NCBI RefSeq assembly: GCF_035593305.1
Contig: NZ_CP141615.1
Coordinates: 868,001-932,000, forward strand
Source: Limnochorda sp. L945t
GTDB taxonomy: Bacteria > Bacillota > Limnochordia > Limnochordales > Geochordaceae
DNA length: 64,000 bases
Direction of reading: 5' to 3'
Position 1 is the stretch's first letter. The number at the start of each line of letters is the position of its first letter. The translations under genes and the position numbers were made by a program. The notes beneath the pieces are model-generated. The model ran no database searches. It saw only the letters and a program-made list of their open reading frames with translations, and was not told where the DNA came from. Of this stretch, positions 58,680-64,000 are shown in pieces.

Positions 58680-59066
58680 ATGTTGACGGTGGAGGTCTGC
58701 CGGCAAACCTCCGGTGCGATCACGGGTCTCCGGGCGAGCGGGCATGCCGGTTGGGGGCCTTACGGAAAGGACATCGTGTGTGCGGCAGCATCGGCCATCG
58801 TGCAGACGGCCGCGCTGGCCGCCGTGCGGTACCTGGGCGAGCGGGCCCACCTGGAGGCCGGAGAGGGGCTCGTCGCCCTGGCGGTGACGAGCGAGCCGCC
58901 AGCAGGTGGCGACGGCGCCATGGCGTGGGTGAAGGCCCAGGCGGCGCTGGAGGCGGCCCTGTGGGGGCTCGACGAGATCGTCAAGCAGTACCCGAAGCAC
59001 GTACGCATCGTGGAACGAGGGGAAGATGGGGGTGAACGACGAGATGGCCAACACCGTCATGGGTGA
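58680..59066 (+). CDS. prp: ribosomal-processing cysteine protease Prp
   Basis: A 128-residue cysteine protease that removes the N-terminal extension of L27. The catalytic pair is His22 ([11 protein letters not shown]) and Cys34 (DIVCAAASA), the same numbering as in the characterised Staphylococcus aureus Prp. The C-terminal 20 residues are a charged extension. It sits between rplU and rpmA, the standard place in Firmicutes. Confidence 0.93.
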   Translation: MLTVEVCRQTSGAITGLRASGHAGWGPYGKDIVCAAASAIVQTAALAAVRYLGERAHLEAGEGLVALAVTSEPPAGGDGAMAWVKAQAALEAALWGLDEIVKQYPKHVRIVERGEDGGERRDGQHRHG

Positions 59067-59091
59067 ACGACGGGTGGACGGTGAGCCCGTC

Positions 59092-60844
<1,753 letters not shown>

Positions 60845-60923
60845 GTGAAGGAATGGCACATGGCGGCACGAAATAGTGCGCTCGGTAGTGGGTCTCGGAC
60901 GTGACAGCCAGGAGCATCGTCGA

Positions 60924-62099
60924 GTGACCGACGCCAGGGGTCTGGGGCCGTGGGTGCGCGGCGCCCGCCGCGTGGTGCTGAAGATCGGCAGCAGCAGCGT
61001 CTCGGATGGACGCGGGGCTCCCCGGCTGGAGCTACTGGGGGCCGTCTGCCGCGAGGTCGATGCGTTGTTCCAGGGCCCGCCCCGCCGCCAGGTGGTGCTG
61101 GTCAGTTCGGGGGCGATTGCTCTCGGCTGGCCCCGCCTCGGGCTCAAACGCCGCCCCAGCTCCCTCCCGGAGAAGCAGGCAGCTGCCGCCGTGGGCCAGG
61201 GCGTGCTCGTCGGCGTGTACGAAACGCTGCTGGCCGAGCAGGGCCGCACGTGTGCCCAGGTGCTGCTCACCGCGGACGATTTGCGGGATCGCAAGCGCTT
61301 CACCCATGCCTACCGCACGATGGAGACACTGCTCGGGCGCGGCGTGATCCCCATCGTCAACGAAAACGACACCGTGGCCGTCGACGAGATCCGCGTCGGA
61401 GACAACGACCGGCTCGCGGCCATGGTGGCCGTCCTGGTGGAGGCCGATCTGCTCGTCATCCTCTCCGACGTCGACGGGTTGTACTCGGGCGACCCGCGGC
61501 GCGACCCGCAGGCCCGCCGGATCCCGGCGGTCGCCTTCGGCGACGCGCTCGACGGGCTGGTGAGCCGCCGCGCTTCAGGAGGCCCGATGGGGACGGGCGG
61601 CGTGGCCACCAAGCTGCAGGCGGCCCGCATGGCGGGTGCCGCGGGGATTCCGACCGTGCTGGCCCGAGCGGAGCCCGGTGTGGTCGAGCGCCTTTTCTCC
61701 GGCGCGGCGGTCGGCACGTTCTTCGAGCCTGCTCCCGAGGTGCTGCGGGGCAAGAAGCGGTGGCTCGCCTTCTATCCGCGTTCCACGGGTGCCGTGGTCA
61801 TCGACGACGGGGCTGCTCAGGCGCTGGTGCGCCAGGGAAGGAGCCTCCTGGCGAGCGGCGTGGTGGAAGTGGTGGGGGAGTTCCCTGCCGGCGCGGTGGT
61901 GAGCGTGACGGACCCCGGTGGCCAGGAGGTCGGGCGAGGCATCGTGAGGTTCTCGAGCGACGAGCTTCGCCGCGCCAGGGGTCGCCACTCCACGGAGCTC
62001 GCCGCCGTGGTGAGCCGCGTGCGCACCTCCTGGGAGGTCGTGCATCGTGACGAGTTCGTGGCCGTGGCGGGCGGCGAAGCCCGGGAGAAGGGGGCCTGA
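60924..62099 (+). CDS. proB: glutamate 5-kinase
   Basis: A 391-residue enzyme for the first step of proline synthesis, phosphorylating glutamate. The amino-acid kinase domain has VVLKIGSSSV, LVSSGAIALG, the VNENDTVAVDEIRVGDND active-site segment and GTGGVATKLQAA; a C-terminal PUA domain (about 295-370) follows. GTG 60924 with AGGAG nine bases before; an earlier in-frame start at 60876 is less likely. Confidence 0.95.
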   Translation: MTDARGLGPWVRGARRVVLKIGSSSVSDGRGAPRLELLGAVCREVDALFQGPPRRQVVLVSSGAIALGWPRLGLKRRPSSLPEKQAAAAVGQGVLVGVYETLLAEQGRTCAQVLLTADDLRDRKRFTHAYRTMETLLGRGVIPIVNENDTVAVDEIRVGDNDRLAAMVAVLVEADLLVILSDVDGLYSGDPRRDPQARRIPAVAFGDALDGLVSRRASGGPMGTGGVATKLQAARMAGAAGIPTVLARAEPGVVERLFSGAAVGTFFEPAPEVLRGKKRWLAFYPRSTGAVVIDDGAAQALVRQGRSLLASGVVEVVGEFPAGAVVSVTDPGGQEVGRGIVRFSSDELRRARGRHSTELAAVVSRVRTSWEVVHRDEFVAVAGGEAREKGA

Positions 62100-62105
62100 G
62101 CTTCG

Positions 62106-63419
62106 ATGAGCCTCCCGTCTCCTGCCCTTGACCGGCGGACGTCTGGGGAGGAGAGCGAGCCGTCGCCCGAAGAGACCGTGCGCCGGCTCGCTTCCGGCGC
62201 CCGGCAGGCGGCCCGGCTTCTTGCCCGGATGGAGTCGAAGGCCCGGGATCGGGCTTTGCTTGCAATGGCGGCCGCCCTGCGCCGGCACGCCGCGGCCATC
62301 TTGCAGGCCAACCGCGACGACGTGGAGCGAGCCAGGGCGGCCGGCTTGCGCGCGGCGCTCGTCGACCGGCTGTTGCTCGACGAGGTCCGGCTGGAGCGGG
62401 TGGCGAGGGGCATCGAGCAGGTGGCGGCGCTCGAAGACCCTCTGGCACGGGCCGTCCGCTCGTGGCGGCGGCCCAACGGGTTGGAGATCACGGAGATCCG
62501 GGTGCCCCTGGGGGTGATCGGGGTCATCTACGAGTCGCGGCCCGACGTCACCGCCGACGCGGCGGCCCTTTGCATCAAGTCGGCCAACGCGGTCGTCCTG
62601 CGGGGCGGTTCGGAGGCGCTCGAGACCTCCCTGGCCATCGGCCGCGTGCTGGCGGAGGCGGCTCAGGGCGAAGGAGTGCCGGAAGGGGCCATCGCCGTGG
62701 TGCCGACAGCGGATCGCCGGGCCGCGGTGGCCTTGATGCATGCCCGGGGATGGATCGATCTGCTGATCCCGCGGGGAGGGCCCGAGTTGATCCGCACGGT
62801 GGTGGAGCAGGCATCCGTGCCTGTCATCGAGACGGGCGCGGGCAACTGCCATATCTACCTGGACGCCTCGGCCCCCTACGAGATGGCGGAACGGATCGTC
62901 CTCAACGCCAAGATCCAGCGCCCCACGGTCTGCAACGCCGTGGAGACGCTGCTGGTCCACCGCGACGTGGCGGCCCGGGGCGACCTCGCCCGGCTGGGTG
63001 CCCGTCTGCGGGAGCTGGGCGTCGAGATCCGGGGGTGCCCGGCCACCCGTGAGGTCATTCCCGAGGCGGTGCCGGCCACTGAGACCGACTGGGCCACGGA
63101 GTACCTGGACCTGATCCTGGCGGTGCGGGTCGTGGAGAGCCTGGACGAGGCGCTCGAGCACATCGCCCGGTATTCCACGGGGCACTCGGAGGCCATCGTG
63201 ACGCAGGATCTGGCGGCAGCGCGCCGGTTCGTGCGGGAGGTCGACAGCGCGGCGGTGTACGTCAACGCCTCGACCCGGTTCACGGACGGCAGCGAGTTTG
63301 GATTCGGCGCGGAGATCGGCATCAGCACGCAAAAGCTCCACGCCCGGGGCCCCATGGGGCTGGAGGCGCTCACGACGACGCGGTTCGTAGTCTTCGGGGA
63401 CGGGCAGGTACGCGAGTGA
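62106..63419 (+). CDS. proA: gamma-glutamyl phosphate reductase
   Basis: A 437-residue NADPH-dependent enzyme, second step of proline synthesis. The fold is that of aldehyde dehydrogenases with catalytic Cys276 in RPTVCNAVETLL; IYESRPDVTADA and IPRGGPELI are family motifs, as is the ending ALTTTRFVVFGDGQVR. ATG six bases after proB; the stop overlaps the nadD GTG. Confidence 0.97.
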   Translation: MSLPSPALDRRTSGEESEPSPEETVRRLASGARQAARLLARMESKARDRALLAMAAALRRHAAAILQANRDDVERARAAGLRAALVDRLLLDEVRLERVARGIEQVAALEDPLARAVRSWRRPNGLEITEIRVPLGVIGVIYESRPDVTADAAALCIKSANAVVLRGGSEALETSLAIGRVLAEAAQGEGVPEGAIAVVPTADRRAAVALMHARGWIDLLIPRGGPELIRTVVEQASVPVIETGAGNCHIYLDASAPYEMAERIVLNAKIQRPTVCNAVETLLVHRDVAARGDLARLGARLRELGVEIRGCPATREVIPEAVPATETDWATEYLDLILAVRVVESLDEALEHIARYSTGHSEAIVTQDLAAARRFVREVDSAAVYVNASTRFTDGSEFGFGAEIGISTQKLHARGPMGLEALTTTRFVVFGDGQVRE

Positions 63420-64000
63420 GTATCCGCATCGGGCTGATGGGAGGCACCTTCGACCCTATCCATTACGGGCACCTGGTGACCGCCGAGGGGGCGCGGGTGG
63501 AGTTCGGGCTGGAGCGGGTCTGGTTCGTGCCGTCCGGATGGCCGCCGCACAAGAGCGCCATGGACGTGACCCCCGCCGAACACCGGTACCTGATGACAGT
63601 GCTGGCGACACTCAGCAACCCTTACTTCGAGGTTTCCCGTCTGGACATCGACCGGCCGGGGCCGAGCTACACGGTGGACACCGTGGAGCAGGCGCGACAC
63701 GGCCTGCCGCCCGATGCCGAACTGTACTTCATCACGGGAGCCGACGCCATCCTGGAGATCCTGACCTGGAAGCAACCGGAACGGCTCCTGGAGCGGTGTC
63801 ACCTCATCGCAGCCACGCGACCGGGCTACGACCTCGAGCGGCTGGAGTCGACACTGGGCGAGCTCTTCCGTCGTTTCCGGCACCGCATCGCCGTCGTGCA
63901 GGTGCCCGGGCTTTCCATTTCCTCGTCCGACATCCGGCAGCGGGTGCGCAGGGGCCAGCCCATCCGCTACCTGGTACCGGAGCCGGTGGTCGACTACATC
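63416..64000 (+). CDS. nadD: nicotinate-nucleotide adenylyltransferase, 3' end beyond the window
   Basis: Open to the window edge for 195 codons. It opens with IRIGLMGGTFDPIHYGHL, the nucleotidyl-transferase GxFxPxHxGH motif, and near the end shows the SISSSDIRQRVR motif that binds ATP phosphates. NadD makes deamido-NAD from nicotinate mononucleotide. GTG overlaps the proA stop. Only the last few residues should be missing, as the family is about 200-215 long. Confidence 0.94.
   Translation, partial: MSIRIGLMGGTFDPIHYGHLVTAEGARVEFGLERVWFVPSGWPPHKSAMDVTPAEHRYLMTVLATLSNPYFEVSRLDIDRPGPSYTVDTVEQARHGLPPDAELYFITGADAILEILTWKQPERLLERCHLIAATRPGYDLERLESTLGELFRRFRHRIAVVQVPGLSISSSDIRQRVRRGQPIRYLVPEPVVDYI

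Overview
The window is about 70% GC and nearly all coding. Gene order and content point to a deep-branching, high-GC, spore-forming Firmicute (Limnochordia, Thermaerobacter or Symbiobacterium type). The evidence is a T-box leader on valS, ribosomal protein L27 with a Prp-type N-terminal presequence next to prp, a SpoIVFB-like M50 protease, a MinCDE set joined to MreBCD, and the block rplU-prp-rpmA-obg-proB-proA-nadD. The taxon is an inference; there is no rRNA in the window. No tRNA, CRISPR array, insertion sequence or prophage was seen. Many genes start with GTG or TTG, and most neighbours on the same strand overlap or nearly touch.

Layout. 1-19 kb is a mosaic of single genes and short operons on both strands. 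It holds the end of a flavin disulfide reductase, a SAM methyltransferase, a PRC-barrel protein, an RlmD/RumA-type rRNA methyltransferase with an M23 peptidase, an MCP-like membrane protein, TypA/BipA, a degenerate M24 protein, an FmdB zinc ribbon, a class II aldolase-like protein with an unassigned N-terminal half, a PDZ-radical SAM (DUF512) protein, a GH31 alpha-glucosidase, a TauE/SafE-DUF1634 pair, a GntR regulator and a GH15 glucoamylase. Four convergent pairs overlap at their 3' ends.

19.1-32.6 kb is a complex I operon, nuoABCDEFGHIJKLN, behind a good sigma-A-type promoter. nuoM is missing, and NuoL lacks the conserved TM5 glutamate of the antiporter-like subunits. Downstream are a DUF554 membrane protein, a frameshifted NDUFA9-like Rossmann protein, an NAD-type isocitrate dehydrogenase and a UPF0173 hydrolase. 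Isocitrate dehydrogenase would make NADH for the complex.

36.2-40.2 kb, on the minus strand, encodes a peptide-type ABC transporter (binding protein plus two permeases, no ATPases). 40.4-45.5 kb holds a valine T-box, valS, folC and a SPOR-domain protein, followed by an unlinked CsoR-type repressor.

46.1-64 kb is one long plus-strand run for cell shape, division and growth: DUF4321, maf, radC, mreBCD, PBP2, minCDE, rodA, an M50 protease and RNase E/G. After a clear promoter come rplU, prp, rpmA, obg, proB, proA and nadD, the last cut by the window edge. MreBCD, PBP2 and RodA build the elongation machine, MinCDE places the septum, and RNase G, Prp and Obg act in RNA and ribosome maturation.
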